From: Ricinus communis
Taxonomy: Eukaryota; Streptophyta; Magnoliopsida; Malpighiales; Euphorbiaceae
Assembly (NCBI RefSeq): GCF_019578655.1
Contig: NC_063258.1
Location: forward strand, 1,674,001 to 1,738,000
Length of the DNA: 64,000 bases
Reading direction: 5' to 3'
The notes below the pieces were generated by a model, which was not told the DNA's origin, ran no database searches, and saw only the letters and a program-made list of their open reading frames with translations. Positions within the stretch are counted from its first letter, which is position 1, and each line of letters opens with the position of its first letter. The translations under genes were made by a program, and so were the position numbers. Shown piece by piece: positions 1-10,868 of this stretch.

Positions 1-1235
1 CAACCTTCAATTATCTAAAAAACAATAGAATTTTGAGAATTTCCCGCAACTTTGAATTATATCATTATTTTTCATCAAAAGAGCAGGCCATTAAGGCCTC
101 TTCTAGATCGAGGTATTCTAAAATCCATGGATTTAGTCAAATCCATGGATGAACATAAAAGCAATGGATGAATGGTTCAATAACTACGATCCACGGATTT
201 AGTAAGCAACTTCCAACTTGACCCATATATCAAAATGAAACTACACGTATAATTTAATATTTTATTATTTTAATTTTCAATTTAAAACGCATATTCTTCA
301 AATTAACAACTATAATGAACATCTTCCAATAAATACTAAAATTGATTAATATCATATTCATTAAATTTTAAACTTTAATTTAATTATTTATACTTATAGA
401 AATAATTAAAACATGTAAATAACTAATAAGCGTACTAAAATATTTAAAAATATAATTTTTTAAATAGTGCATTTATTAAACTCAAAATAATGAGTAAGAT
501 TTGGCTCTTTAAATGTAAAGAACCAAAACCAACTCTTTACTTTATATTGAAAGAATAAATAATGCATTGAAGATGCTCTAAAAGAAATAAGCCCATTATT
601 ACTATAATAAAAGAAAGTAATGTTCAGGGCGAACTACAAAGCTTTTGGATAAAGACAGCAATAAAACAATACTATAAATTCTACATAAGACCAGAGGGAT
701 TTATTAAACCACTTTTTCCTCAAAGTCTGATATTCAAAACTTTTGAGTTATATGATTAGTATGTAAGAGGCCTCCTGTATCATAAATGGGGAAAAAAGAA
801 GGTAACATGTAGAAACCAAAACCTTAGTAAAGTTTGAAAACATTGATTAAAGCTATTGATGTAAACATTACCAAATTTTGGATTGAAAAAAATATCAATA
901 CAAATTTTTTCTTATGCTAGTTTAATGATTTAAGATTCAAGAAGCGGAAAACTTTTCACCACATATCAAATTAACAAAACAAGAATATAATTGCCAATAT
1001 ATCATGACTTCAACATTCCCCAGTGCCAAAAAATAAGCATGACCAAAATTATTTGTTAGTGACCTTGCCAAGGTAATGATCATAGACTAGTTACAATTCT
1101 ATCTTGAACGAAATGGTTTAAATGAAAAACCTATGCATGGAAAGTCATAACAATAACTGAAATTGGGCTTTCCCATTCATGTTGTAGACTTCTCAAAAAT
1201 ATCAGCCAGATTTAATCATATTAAGCTCAACTCAC
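1..1235 (-). other. PHD gene intron 5 (partial) or 3' region
   Basis: AT-rich sequence downstream of exon 5 on the minus strand. I searched it for the short charged C-terminal tail expected of the family and did not find it. A MITE-like repeat lies at about 318-580. Confidence 0.4.
318..580. repeat. MITE-like repeat
   Basis: The left end reads GAACATCTTCCAATAAATA and the right end, reverse complemented, reads GAGCATCTTCAATGCATTAT: imperfect inverted ends of the GAGCATCTCCAATG type seen on plant MITEs. The interior is nearly pure AT. No clear target-site duplication, so the limits are approximate. Confidence 0.3.
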
Positions 1236-1326
1236 CTGAGGCACAGCACAATCAGCATGAATTGGATCCCAAAGGACAGAGCAAAAGCACTCCCAATCAT
1301 CAGTTTGGACTTCAAACAAAGGAGCC
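1236..1326 (-). CDS. PHD-finger protein, exon 5 (CW-like module, second half)
   Basis: A 91-bp exon after AATGGCAG, ending CCTCAG|GTGAGT in phase 0. It completes the Arg codon from exon 4 and reads APLFEVQTDDWECFCSVLWD, then PIHADCAVPQ. The W-x-C-F-C and later H-x-D-C supply the remaining candidate zinc ligands of the CW-like fold. From memory, plant homologues continue with a short charged tail; no matching exon was found between 1 and 1235, so the 3' end of the gene lies beyond the left edge. The gene is therefore partial here (467 codons). Confidence 0.82.
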
Positions 1327-1734
1327 CTGCCATTGAAATGACAAATCCATAGTCAATAGAATGCACTATCAATTCTTAGATGTATACACACTCGCAAAAG
1401 CAAACACCAAGTCACATAGACAGCCAGAGGGATTGGTATTAAGATTGGAATGTTTATAAGTTACAAAAATAAAATATAAGTTAAAGGTTATACTAACGGC
1501 TAAAAGAGAAAATTTGGGGAGGCTGACAATCAGACTGGGAACACAGAGAAAAGAAGGTAGAGATATAATAAAGGGTTACAAGCATCATAATTTTGCCATC
1601 ACCCTTAACATTGAATTGCATCACAAAATCCAAAGCACCATGCTGTAATTTTTATTATTGACTGAAAACTAAATGAAAAGCATTACAAGCACGGGTACTT
1701 ATAGAAAAAAACTATACCTAAAATCTTCTGTTAT

Positions 1735-2096
1735 GTTTGGTTGGATGCAATTGAAGATAGTCTAAAAATGCAAGAATTGAACTCCTATTTTTACCATCTT
1801 CTTCCCAGCCACCACCGCCTTCCAGCAACCATCACCCACTTGCCACCATAATCACTACCATCCCCTCATAAGCTAATACCAATCCATCACTTCCACCATT
1901 GTCATTTTACTGTCACAATTACCACTACAAATAAACTAGATATCAAAAGAAAAAAGTAAAAGAAAAATTACCATTATATCTCCTTGTGTGCATTAATCTT
2001 GAGCCAAAAACAGCAGTGGAATGTAAATTTGCAATATATTTTTTAATTGCATTGTGTAAATGATAGTGTCACATTCCATTACATCATACCCAATAG
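1735..2096. repeat. MITE-like repeat with imperfect inverted ends
   Basis: The left end GTTTGGTTGGATGCAATTGA and the reverse complement of the right end (TATTGGGTATGATGTAATGG) are similar, and the GTTTGGTTGGATG type of end is common in non-autonomous plant elements. It lies in intron 4. No duplication was identified and the class is uncertain. Confidence 0.35.
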
Positions 2097-3631
2097 ACCC
2101 GTAATACATTGAAACCCTAATGCTCTTTGAATTTGGACTCCTGAAGAAAAGGAAAAGGAATTAAGCTATCCTAAACTAACAAGGACTCAGATAAGACCTT
2201 AATATAAAAGTAAAGACTGCTTGAGACATTTGGACTCCAGAAATGCTGGAAAGTATGGAAGTTCTAAGTTTTAAAACCGTGAAATACTTGACCAACTATT
2301 TACTTATTTAAAGATTCATGGGAAGGACTCTAGAAAGACTAGAAGGTATATTATATTACCCAAAAACAATATTTAATTTCTAGGACATAGATTCAAGTTT
2401 TTTGGTTCTTTAAACTTTGTTTTTCTTGAGTTTCTTGTCATCTGCATCACCAAGGCAGACTTAGAGGAGGCATATGCATGCAGTAGCAATACATTCCAAA
2501 TGTATAAATAAGGGTAAAAGCAAGAGAAAGGTTAGCAAAACACCCAGGCATGCTTTGAATATAACTAATCACACTTAAAATATAGAATGAAAAAGACGAA
2601 AGGCCTGTAACTAGGCTTCTAAGACCAATATAATCAACTCATTTAGGATTTTCTTAATATGTAATGTTTATATTGCGATTTTTTCATAAAATAAATCAAA
2701 AAAATTCCTCGATACGTAGTATTCATCACATGTATTTATGTGCTTAGTTATTGAAAGATGAAAACATTAAATACATACCAGAATGCAAAATACATGTACC
2801 ATACTGCCATTTCCTAACCATGTTTCTTTCACCAATAGAATTCTATAGTGACATCCTAAATTTTAGAGAATCACACTAGCCACTAATAAGTTTGTTTTCT
2901 TTTTCGATTATCATGACAAGATTATGTGAATTAAATTGACCAAATGAGTAGGCAAGTAATCCTAGAGGATCAAGGAATCAAGTTGGATGCTCGTCTTCTT
3001 CTACAGAATTCATACACTTCTCATGAAAAACCTTTTACTCCCTCCTTAGCAACTCTACTGAGTTTTGCCACTAACTAGACCAGTAAGAGACTGGCAGATC
3101 TGAATTTCCAAAGAAGGATTTCCCTTTTTAAAAAGGCTAAGGCCAAGGACCACCATGAAACAAAGGGCACATAAGCACAGCATTGTTTTAATCATGGTAG
3201 AATTATAAAAGGTATAAGCATACATTGCTATCGTCTCACTTCATGGTGATGATAGACTTTCTTTTCATTTTTTCGACCAGAGAAGATTGCACTTTGTCCA
3301 AGACCTTAATTCACTAAATACAGCATAGGAATTGGGAGAACCCCAAAAGTTAGAGCAAGAGGATGACGAACAGCTCAAGATGTCGATACTGAGGTGACAA
3401 CAACACCCGATCCCAAAAGTAAAGACAACCAGATGCACAAAAACACCGAAAAGGGAAAAAAAATTATGAAATAGACATTCCTCATGTCACAGCAGTACAC
3501 ATGGTCCATAGAAAGCAATTATTGGAAAATCCACAGTTTCATTGCTACTCGCAGCAGACAATCACAAAAAGATGTACAGGTAAATTAGTTCCCAAAGCAC
3601 TGGAATGATGCAACCATCTTCACTTGCAGCA

Positions 3632-4240
3632 ATAGTTATTAAGGGCACAAGGCGCTAAGGAATCCTGGAGCCTAGGCATAGGCGCGTGCCTGACAGACAA
3701 CGCGCAAAAATAAAATAAACATATATTAAAGAAAGAGTAATTAGTACCCAAAACACATGGTGGTGATAAAAAAGACATAGTTTTTAACAATGAAAATTTC
3801 TAGATCAAGAACACATAAGCTTCCTAATCCTAGTAATTAGAGATTGGTTATTCGTCTTCAGCAATTAGAGATAGACTTCTTCATCTTCACTCTTGAGGAA
3901 TTGGAAATTGGAAGAAATCGAGTTGTCTTAAGCAGTTGGTAGAAATAGAGCTCTTTGTTTTGGGTGGCTGCCATAACTCTATTTTTTATCTCCTTTTCTT
4001 CTAATCTTTTTCTTTTAATTGAAAGAATTTGACATGGTAAAGCCTACTATAAGCTCTTTTAAAAACTTAAATACAAGGCCCACTTTATATTTAAAAAAGA
4101 AATTATAAAAATAAGATATATATTGAAAACGTTACAAAGGCGTGCCTTGCCTGCAAGTCAAGGAGCGCACCTTTGGCTGACTAAGGCGCAAGCGCATGTG
4201 CTTGGTGAGCCTTGCGCCTCAGGCGCGCCTTAATAACTAT
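3632..4240. mobile_element. TIR element with GC-rich subterminal repeats, in intron 4
   Basis: Perfect 13-bp terminal inverted repeats, ATAGTTATTAAGG and CCTTAATAACTAT, bound a 609-bp segment. Both ends are rich in AGGCGC/GCGCCT motifs (3650-3705 and 4137-4232), in contrast with the AT-rich middle. No transposase, so it is non-autonomous. Part of the 13 bp may be target sequence, since no separate duplication is visible. The superfamily is not determined. Confidence 0.6.
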
Positions 4241-5085
4241 GCTTACATCAATACCAAAATGTCCCTAGAAAAATCATTAACATTTTCAGATCCTCTAATC
4301 CAGCAGATCCATAAACCACAAAATGTAACCTCTCGGGTTGTGGTAAGGATTTAAATTAATTAGGTATGCAATTTCGTAGATTTACTAATATGAAAGAATA
4401 AAAGTTAGTGATTTCAGCCTCTGACTAACCTTCCAGTCACATACATGCATCTATTATGTAATTTTCTACTTCAGTCTTAAAGAAAGCAGCATAGCAATCA
4501 ATTAGAATAAGAAACAACCTTTCTTGTTTAATTGTGGAATATGCAGTTCAAGGTCGACCTCCTTCAATGTTTTAATTTTAGGAACTTGTTAGTCTAAACC
4601 TTAAAGTCAAATCAATGCCAGCAAATTTAGGGTGACCAGACTCTTTATTTTACCCCAAGTTACGCATGTAAAGAAGTCACCCAGATTTGTGAGATACTTC
4701 AACACTTCAAATTAGAGGGAAATTTTGAAAACAGGGTTGACAACATAACATGTAAGCATGACAAACACCTTTACACAACTCAAAAAGTCAATCAACTTCC
4801 AGGATGAGATTCTCTTTAAAACATGAAATAAATAAATCATGTCATTGTTGATATCAAATTCCTCTTTTGTCTTACAAATTTTTATATAAGATTATATCTT
4901 ATTGTCACCTCTTCTTTCCCTTTTTGACACCTTATCTACAGTCTTGAATAACACGACAGAAAAAATGAAAAATCCAATGTTTCACCTCTATACCCGAGAA
5001 AAAACCAAATATATTCCCAACAGAGATAATAGGCATATGGTTATGCAGTAGATATGGAAGTTTAGGAGATGATGGTATTTCTAAA

Positions 5086-5105
5086 ATATATATATATATA
5101 TATAT
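5086..5105. repeat. (TA)n microsatellite
   Basis: About 10 uninterrupted TA units in intron 4. Confidence 0.9.
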
Positions 5106-5189
5106 TCGACTATAAAATTTCTTATTAGATGCATATAAGACTTAAAACCAGAAGCACAATAAAACAAAACAGCATAATTACTTCATTAC

Positions 5190-5308
5190 CTGCGCCACTT
5201 TCCACATATAGTTCCATTAGCACTTTCTCCTGCACCATCAATAATCTCTCTACATTGAAGCCAGTTACCAATACAGCCAAAATTATGAGGCTTGCGTGAA
5301 CCAAACTC
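5190..5308 (-). CDS. PHD-finger protein, exon 4 (CW-like module, first half)
   Basis: A 119-bp exon after TTTTTATGCAG, ending CGCAG|GTAATG in phase 2. It encodes a segment with GNWLQCREII, then about 11 residues of Gly/Ala/Ser-rich loop, then TICGKWRR. The W-x-Q-C ... C-x-K-W-R-R pattern is the first half of a CW-type zinc finger, with a longer loop than usual between the first two cysteines. An 89-bp intron separates it from exon 3. Confidence 0.82.
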
Positions 5309-5397
5309 CTGCATAAAAATATATCAGCACTCTCCAGAACCTATGACTCTACCAAGATATGGAAGTACAGGATAGTAATACAAAATTCCAGTCTTAC

Positions 5398-5458
5398 AGT
5401 TGAATTAACAAAATCTGATGGATCTATTTCCAAGTCCTCAGTTATTGTATCTGCATCA
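5398..5458 (-). CDS. PHD-finger protein, exon 3
   Basis: A 61-bp exon between the acceptor TTTTCTTGTAG and the donor ACT|GTAAGA. Its first base completes the Asp codon begun in exon 2, and the next 20 codons encode an acidic linker (DADTITEDLEIDPSDFVNST). The phase match across the 2.77-kb intron and the donor/acceptor quality support the call; an extra exon inside that intron is not excluded. Confidence 0.75.
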
Positions 5459-5557
5459 CTACAAGAAAATCACCAAAAAGAATGGTCATGATGTGGTAAA
5501 AGAATTAGATGAAAGAGTGATAATTAAAGCCTGTGTTCTGTCTCATTATATTATTAT

Positions 5558-5562
<5 letters not shown>

Positions 5563-5590
<28 letters not shown>
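5563..5590. repeat. (TA)n microsatellite
   Basis: About 14 TA units in intron 2, preceded by a short ATT run. Confidence 0.9.
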
Positions 5591-5593
<3 letters not shown>

Positions 5594-7484
5594 GATAATT
5601 AGCTTCATGCTAAGCAACACGAAAGAAAGTTAACAACATTTAAGAAGAGATAAAATTAAACAATAAAACCCTTCAGTTTGACTCTCAGTATAGTAGGCCA
5701 CGTCAGTACGGACAAGGTTATAGAGCCAATAACCACAAAAGCTCTCTAGTTATGATATTTGTTCTCAGCTATGTGCATTCAGTGAAAACATGGCTTTTTT
5801 TTCTTCTTTTTGCTTCTGATCATCCAACAATATTACAAAATCACTTCAAGAGATCAATTCTCCAGATTGCAATTAACTGCCTCCTTGATTGCTCCTTCTA
5901 CTAGCAAGTAGCATGAACTTTTAGCAAAATTTAAGGTCCAAAATATGACAAAATGCTTATTTTTCACAGACAATCCAAATATCTACATGCTTTATATTTT
6001 CCTGGAGAAGTTCCATAATATCAATGGACCACATTCTTTAGCAAAATTACTAACAGGATATATATTTAATTAGACCACTTATAGCATCTGAATAAAGGGG
6101 TTCCAATGAGCTTATGCCTTTAACCTAATAAAATAATCAGCCCCACTCCAATACTCTCTCTTCCCCTTTTTCTCATCTTTCAGAAAGAAAATTCATTAAG
6201 AGCTAGAAGATTTATACAGGATATGTAGTTAATGCATAATTATTGAGGATCATGTAAACTTACAGCTTGAACCACCTTTACAGTATCAATATATCACTTA
6301 TGATTGCAACTGTAACAAGAATCCACTTTTAACTTTACTGTTGTTGCATCAGTTGAATCATCCAACCCTAAACTCCCTTAGCATATACTAGTCTCAGGTC
6401 CTCAAACATTCTAATATGTTCTATTCTATCTTAAAATTTTATTACATACTTTATTGTTCTTATATAAGCACTTAAAACCTAAACATCAAAGCTCTGTAGA
6501 TAGGATTGGGAAGAGAGAATAACATTAGAAACTTTATTGTTCTTATATTAGCCCCTAAAAATTGAACATTCATCATATATTTATTATGCAAGGCACCTTA
6601 AAAAAATATTTTGGTTGCTTTTTAATTAAGACATTTAAAAGGACGTTTCTTTTTTAGAACAGCTGGAATGTCGCCAAAGAGATTCTAATATGCATATAGA
6701 AATGGATATGTAGTTCCCATTAGCAAGCTATCATTGAATTTTGCCACTAAAGTGAACAACAGCACAAAAGGATCCATCCACACACCAGTACCTGGAGCTT
6801 GTCATCCATTGTCAATTATATAGCATGGAAACAATGAAACATGGAAATGGATGTAGGAAAAAGGTTTGGGTTAACCTATCCTACAATTATTTTGCGGAAG
6901 CTACCAGTTTTGAATCTGAAACATATAGATAAATTGCTTTAAAATCTGAATGTAGGGAAAGAACCAAGAAAAGACGGAAAAGTCTTCTAAGAATCACACC
7001 TAAGAATTCTTGGATGACAACACATCCGAGGATCCTAAGGGGTTGCACATAAGGAGAGAATTAAATCACGCAATTTTAAATAGCAAATCTGTCATAATTT
7101 TATTAGACTGAAATCTCAACTCTTAACTGAAAATTAAACCAATCCTGTCATTACTTGAATCAAGAATCCTAAACTAGGAAGATTATAAACTAACACTAAC
7201 TAGGAATGCTAAACCAACTAAAACTCCTAAATCAGACTTAAAATAAATAAAGACTCCTAAAATAAACTTCAACTACTATTCCAGCAAAGCATGAAACTGC
7301 AGAAATACCCTTTGGGTATTAAATTACAAATATATACCAAACTTCCTTATCTCTCCCCATCTCTTGATTCTTTAAATTTTGCTTTTCTTGATGCTTCTTT
7401 TTGTCCATATCAAAATGGATTCGACAAAGTGGAATTTTTCATAAATATAGGAAATGGAACCGTGGTGGAAATGTGTAAGGAGCA

Positions 7485-7486
<2 letters not shown>

Positions 7487-7528
<42 letters not shown>
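7487..7528. repeat. (TA)n microsatellite
   Basis: About 20 TA units, interrupted once by TG, in intron 2. Open frames that cross it (Ile-Tyr repeats) are artefacts. Confidence 0.9.
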
Positions 7529-8224
7529 ACAAAAACATACAAGCATATATATAAGAGTATTAACTTTATATATAAAATATTTAATATAATATAACTTACC
7601 ATCAATAAATATTAGAAAGAACACGATTAAAAAGAACGATAAATCAAGTCTTAAAAAAAAGAAAAATAAGTCTATAAGTTCCACAAAAATAATTCATACT
7701 GAAAATGAAAATAATAGTGCAACTCAGGGCACTTTTTGTACTGCATTACACAAAAATAAGTACTACTTCGACATTTCTTTCCTTCTTCTTTCTTCTGTTT
7801 TTTCTTTAAGGTTGAGAGTTTCTGTTTGAATAATGGATTTCCAATTTTGATAAAAAATGGAAATGAACCCGAGAAATTTGTGGTGATGGTTTTTGGGGTT
7901 TCTATTTCTGAGATGTAGAAATGTCGACTCAGGGTTTCCATGCAATATAAAGTGACGATCAGTTTGCAGTACCTCTCCCCAAACAACATGATTCATAGGA
8001 ACCACATAATATGAAGGATGAGACTTAAATATAGAGATTGCTAAGAAGGCTAATAGGCTTTCAAGCACAAGATAGGAAGTAGTACCGAACCAATAACTAG
8101 TACAATCACTATGACCCTCATGAAAAACTTGCAAGTCTAATTCTTGATAGCTTGCAAAGTAAATTATATTCCTTATTACTACTAGTTCAAAAATAAAAAT
8201 ACAGGAATTATGAAAAGCACATAC

Positions 8225-9354
8225 TCAGTGATTGGAATTGACCAGTCTGAAACTTCTGCTTGAAAACCTTTCCCAATTCGAACACCAGTTGTATACGGCG
8301 GAGTATCTCTTAGCATCAATGCTATGGGATTTGATTCATCTGTATAAGAATTTCCAGATCTGCCTTTCTCACCAATCATATTTGAAAATCTAGTGGAAAC
8401 TGTCTCAGTAAGAATTTTACGCCTCTTCTTCGCACATGAATGACAAAACCACTCATCCTGAGGTATTCTTTTTATACGAGGATTGCAGCAAGATAAATGA
8501 AATGACTCCTCACAGTTATCACAAATTAGCATTTTAAGTGGTGATTCAAGATGAGCACATAGTTTGCAAAACCGAGAACTGCTGCTAGCACTGCTATCAC
8601 CAACACCTTCAGCAGAACCATGAGTCCTGCTAGGCCAAACTCTTCCAAACACTCCCTTGCTTCTAACTACAGAAGTACATAAATCCTTTTCCGATAACTC
8701 TTCCCCCAAGGCCTCTACGAACATTGCACTAGATGAGGAGCACTCACTAGTATCTTCCGCTTGAGTATGCATAGAAGCTGAAACAAGTTCCATATCTGAT
8801 TTTGATGATGAGCAACTGTCATTTATACTGTCAACCTCAATGATTTTCTGCTCCGTACTTTTGGAAGCTTGATCAGAAACCCGTTCTTCTACCAGTGAGC
8901 ATCCATTAAGAGATTCCAATTTCATAACACAAGACTCACCTTTGCCTGCTATATAAGGCATGTTAGGATCTTCAATAGCAAGCTCAGCTTGAGAAACCAC
9001 ATGTTGCTCCTTAAGTGAAGGAGCACAATAACTGACAACAGAGACACAGTCCTCTCCACTTCGCTTTGTGCTCGCAGGGTCCTGTGCTGAGAAAACAGCA
9101 CTGGTACTGGCATTTCCTTGTAGCTTCCTTCGACTATATACAAACATTGGTACAGAACTTTGAGGCGTTGTACAGACAGTTCTTGATAGCTGAAGGCTCG
9201 TAACAATACTTGATGGGCATGAATAAACCTCGTTCTTATCTTCCGTGATTGATGCACCTTCTCTAGAGCCAATATGAGAGTATTCATGATATTTTGGACA
9301 CATCTGCCAAATATCAACGCCAGGAATCCAATCACAAATAAGATCTTGAGACAT
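8225..9354 (-). CDS. PHD-finger protein, main coding exon (exon 2)
   Basis: First coding exon of a probable nuclear chromatin-reader protein. I chose the ATG at 9354 (protein starts MSQDLICDWIPGVDIWQMCP) because in-frame sequence further upstream has no ATG and an intron acceptor lies 64 bp before it. Residues 1-260 are low-complexity, rich in Ser, Glu and Asp, with a basic YSRRKLQ motif near residue 75. A PHD finger follows at about residues 262-310: CxxC (FCKLC), CxxC (ICDNC), H-x2-C (FHLSC) and CxxC (FCHSC), the full C4HC3 zinc ligand set, followed at once by a basic KKRRK stretch. PHD fingers bind histone H3 tails, methylated or not; the ligand cannot be told here. The exon ends ACTGA|GTATGT at 8225, phase 2, and joins in frame to the exon at 5458. 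The product belongs to the plant RING/FYVE/PHD superfamily; I give no gene symbol. Confidence 0.88.
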
Positions 9355-9408
9355 AAAATAGAAGAACTTCAATTGTAATATAGATTAGATAGAGAAACTC
9401 TACTAATA

Positions 9409-9414
9409 TTACAT
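9409..9414 (-). promoter_or_regulatory. Minimal upstream ORF, AUG-stop (AUGUAA) in the PHD gene leader
   Basis: Right after the leader intron the mRNA would read GUGAAUGUAAUAUU: an AUG followed directly by UAA, 60 nt before the main AUG. It is the only upstream AUG in the inferred leader. The same hexamer in the leader of Arabidopsis NIP5;1 stalls ribosomes and destabilises the mRNA in response to boron. That this copy is functional is inference and depends on the leader exon model. Confidence 0.5.
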
Positions 9415-9418
9415 TCAC

Positions 9419-9896
9419 CTGCAAATGTTTTCGACAATAAGTTGTCCAAAATTACACGCAAGATGTAGCCAAGCCGCTGAACCCCTTTAATGATTCAACT
9501 CCTATGAACATAAGAAGAGATCCCTTTATTTTAACATAACAAAAGAAAACAAATGGTAATTCTTTGTGATTAAAAAACCCCATGGTTATGTGCATAATGG
9601 ATTCAGAAACAAACAAACAAATAATCATGCAATCATATTCCTAAATAAGTGACACGAGGGATCGAATTTATTCCATCAAAGAATATAGCAAAAGCGTTTT
9701 TGACAATTTAAAACTTAATATTATCATTGATCCAGAGAAAAGAAAAAGAATTATATTACTGCACAAAAAGAAGTACATTACTGCATATTTTTCCTTCTTT
9801 AAACCCTAATACCAATTCTTCCAAATAAATATGGGCTGATTCGATACATGACGGACAAATCAAAGATTATTATGAGGGCAAAAGAAAGGGGCATAC
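9419..9896 (-). other. PHD gene leader intron
   Basis: Non-coding, AT-rich, GT-AG bounded on the minus strand (GTATGC ... TTTGCAG). No repeat or open frame stands out. Leader introns often raise expression of plant housekeeping genes. Confidence 0.55.
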
Positions 9897-10020
9897 CTGG
9901 ACAAAGAACAATTCCTTCTTTCTTTTTTCTCCTTTCGAAACCCTTCTGAACTGCTAGATGAAGGAGGAGGAAGAGGAGGAGGAGGAAAGCGGGAGGGAGG
10001 AGATCCTGGTGGACGGAAGA
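9897..10020 (-). other. PHD gene 5' untranslated leader exon (exon 1)
   Basis: Inferred non-coding first exon. Its donor CCAG|GTATGC is at 9897/9896 and pairs with the acceptor CATTTGCAG|GTGAATG at 9419, giving a 478-bp leader intron; the rest of the leader is 9355-9418. On the minus strand the exon is strongly CT-rich (CCTCC runs, 9957-10016), like the pyrimidine patch near many plant transcription starts. No ATG occurs in this exon. The 5' limit is a guess from where the CT-rich tract ends; no clear TATA box is seen upstream. Confidence 0.6.
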
Positions 10021-10238
10021 AATTTTTCTTTTCCTATTTTACTTTATTTTCCACAGCCCTTTAAAAAAACAAATGCCTTAATTGCAAAAGAATAGCGGAG
10101 CTTTGGCGTTTTTTTCAATTTAATCACGTAATAATATCATGCGTGAATTTATCAATTTTGTCAAATCGATACGTAAATAAAATGTTTGGTGAAGTTTATT
10201 CCACGTGGCTATCGGGGCTTGGGTAAATTAAATACGTA

Positions 10239-10303
10239 GAAACGGTGCGTTTTAAAGTCAAATCAGAAACGGTGCATTCTAGAAAGGAGAAACGGTGCGT
10301 TTT
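10239..10303. promoter_or_regulatory. Three copies of an AAACGGTGCGTTT motif upstream of the PHD gene
   Basis: Near-identical motifs GAAACGGTGCGTTTT, GAAACGGTGCATTCT and GAAACGGTGCGTTTT lie at 27- and 23-bp spacing, about 220-280 bp upstream of the inferred PHD transcription start. They could be promoter elements or the remnant of a transposon end. No factor is assigned. Confidence 0.3.
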
Positions 10304-10868
10304 TGAAATCGTAATCAGAAATAAAAAAAATAACAAAACAATGGCGTATATGGTATAAGAAAACTCTAAATCTCCAAAATTGAAATAGCCGTTATTTGTT
10401 ACTGAAATTGTTACTGAAACCATTTCTTTGAAGAGAGTGAAAGTAAAAGAAAGCGAAAGTGAAAGAGTGAAAGTGAAGCGAAGACATTGTAGTGCTTTGA
10501 AGAATTAAACACATTGTGGTCCCTTGAAGCAGCAAAGACACTGAAACCATCCAATATTGTGGTCCCTTGAAGTACCGACCACTGGAAAAGGACAAGTAAG
10601 TTATTACATTATTAATGACTTTTCTAAGAAACTTTTACATTAACGAGATGAGTGCGATATGTGTGGGGTAGGGCATCAATCATTTTTTTATTACTGCACT
10701 TTCGGGTTTGTCAAAATTTATTTGAGTTTGTCATTCTAGAGTACTGTGATTTTGGTATTTATTTATTTGAGTTTGTCATGGTCTGTAGGGTCTTATTCAT
10801 GTAATTATTTTGTTTGTCTTGTTGAAATATTAACATTCATGCACTCTTTCAATAGAATATCTGACAGG
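10304..10868. other. Intergenic stretch, nothing recognised
   Basis: AT-rich with purine-rich patches near 10,430-10,480 (GTGAAAGTGAA-like). It could contain the terminal repeat of the Mutator-like element to the right, but no matching inverted end was found. Confidence 0.4.

Larger units (their letters stand above)
1327..5189 (-). other. PHD gene intron 4 (3.86 kb)
   Basis: Large intron between the two halves of the CW-like module, bounded by GTAATG and ATGGCAG. It hosts a MITE-like repeat (1735-2096) and a TIR element (3632-4240). No coding sequence was recognised elsewhere in it. Confidence 0.6.
5459..8224 (-). other. PHD gene intron 2 (2.77 kb)
   Basis: AT-rich intron bounded by GTATGT and TTGTAG. 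It contains two TA microsatellites. Open frames on the minus strand at 7672-8134 are short, unlike any known protein, and have no splice phase that fits the gene. The stretch 6835-7290 has many short direct motifs (such as CCTAAACTAGGAA and AAACTCCTAAA) and could be an old LTR fragment, but no ends are visible. Confidence 0.6.

Noticed and set aside
7291..7684. Frames on both strands with Ile-Tyr repeats
   Set aside because: They cross a TA microsatellite.
7672..8134. Two overlapping minus-strand frames of 105 and 123 codons in intron 2 of the PHD gene
   Set aside because: No domain, no fitting splice phase, and exons 2 and 3 join in frame without them.
8949..9335. 128-codon minus-strand frame
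   Set aside because: Out-of-frame shadow of the main PHD exon.
9352..9372. Six-residue N-terminal extension of the PHD protein beginning at 9372
   Set aside because: It would start at TTG; the first ATG is at 9354.
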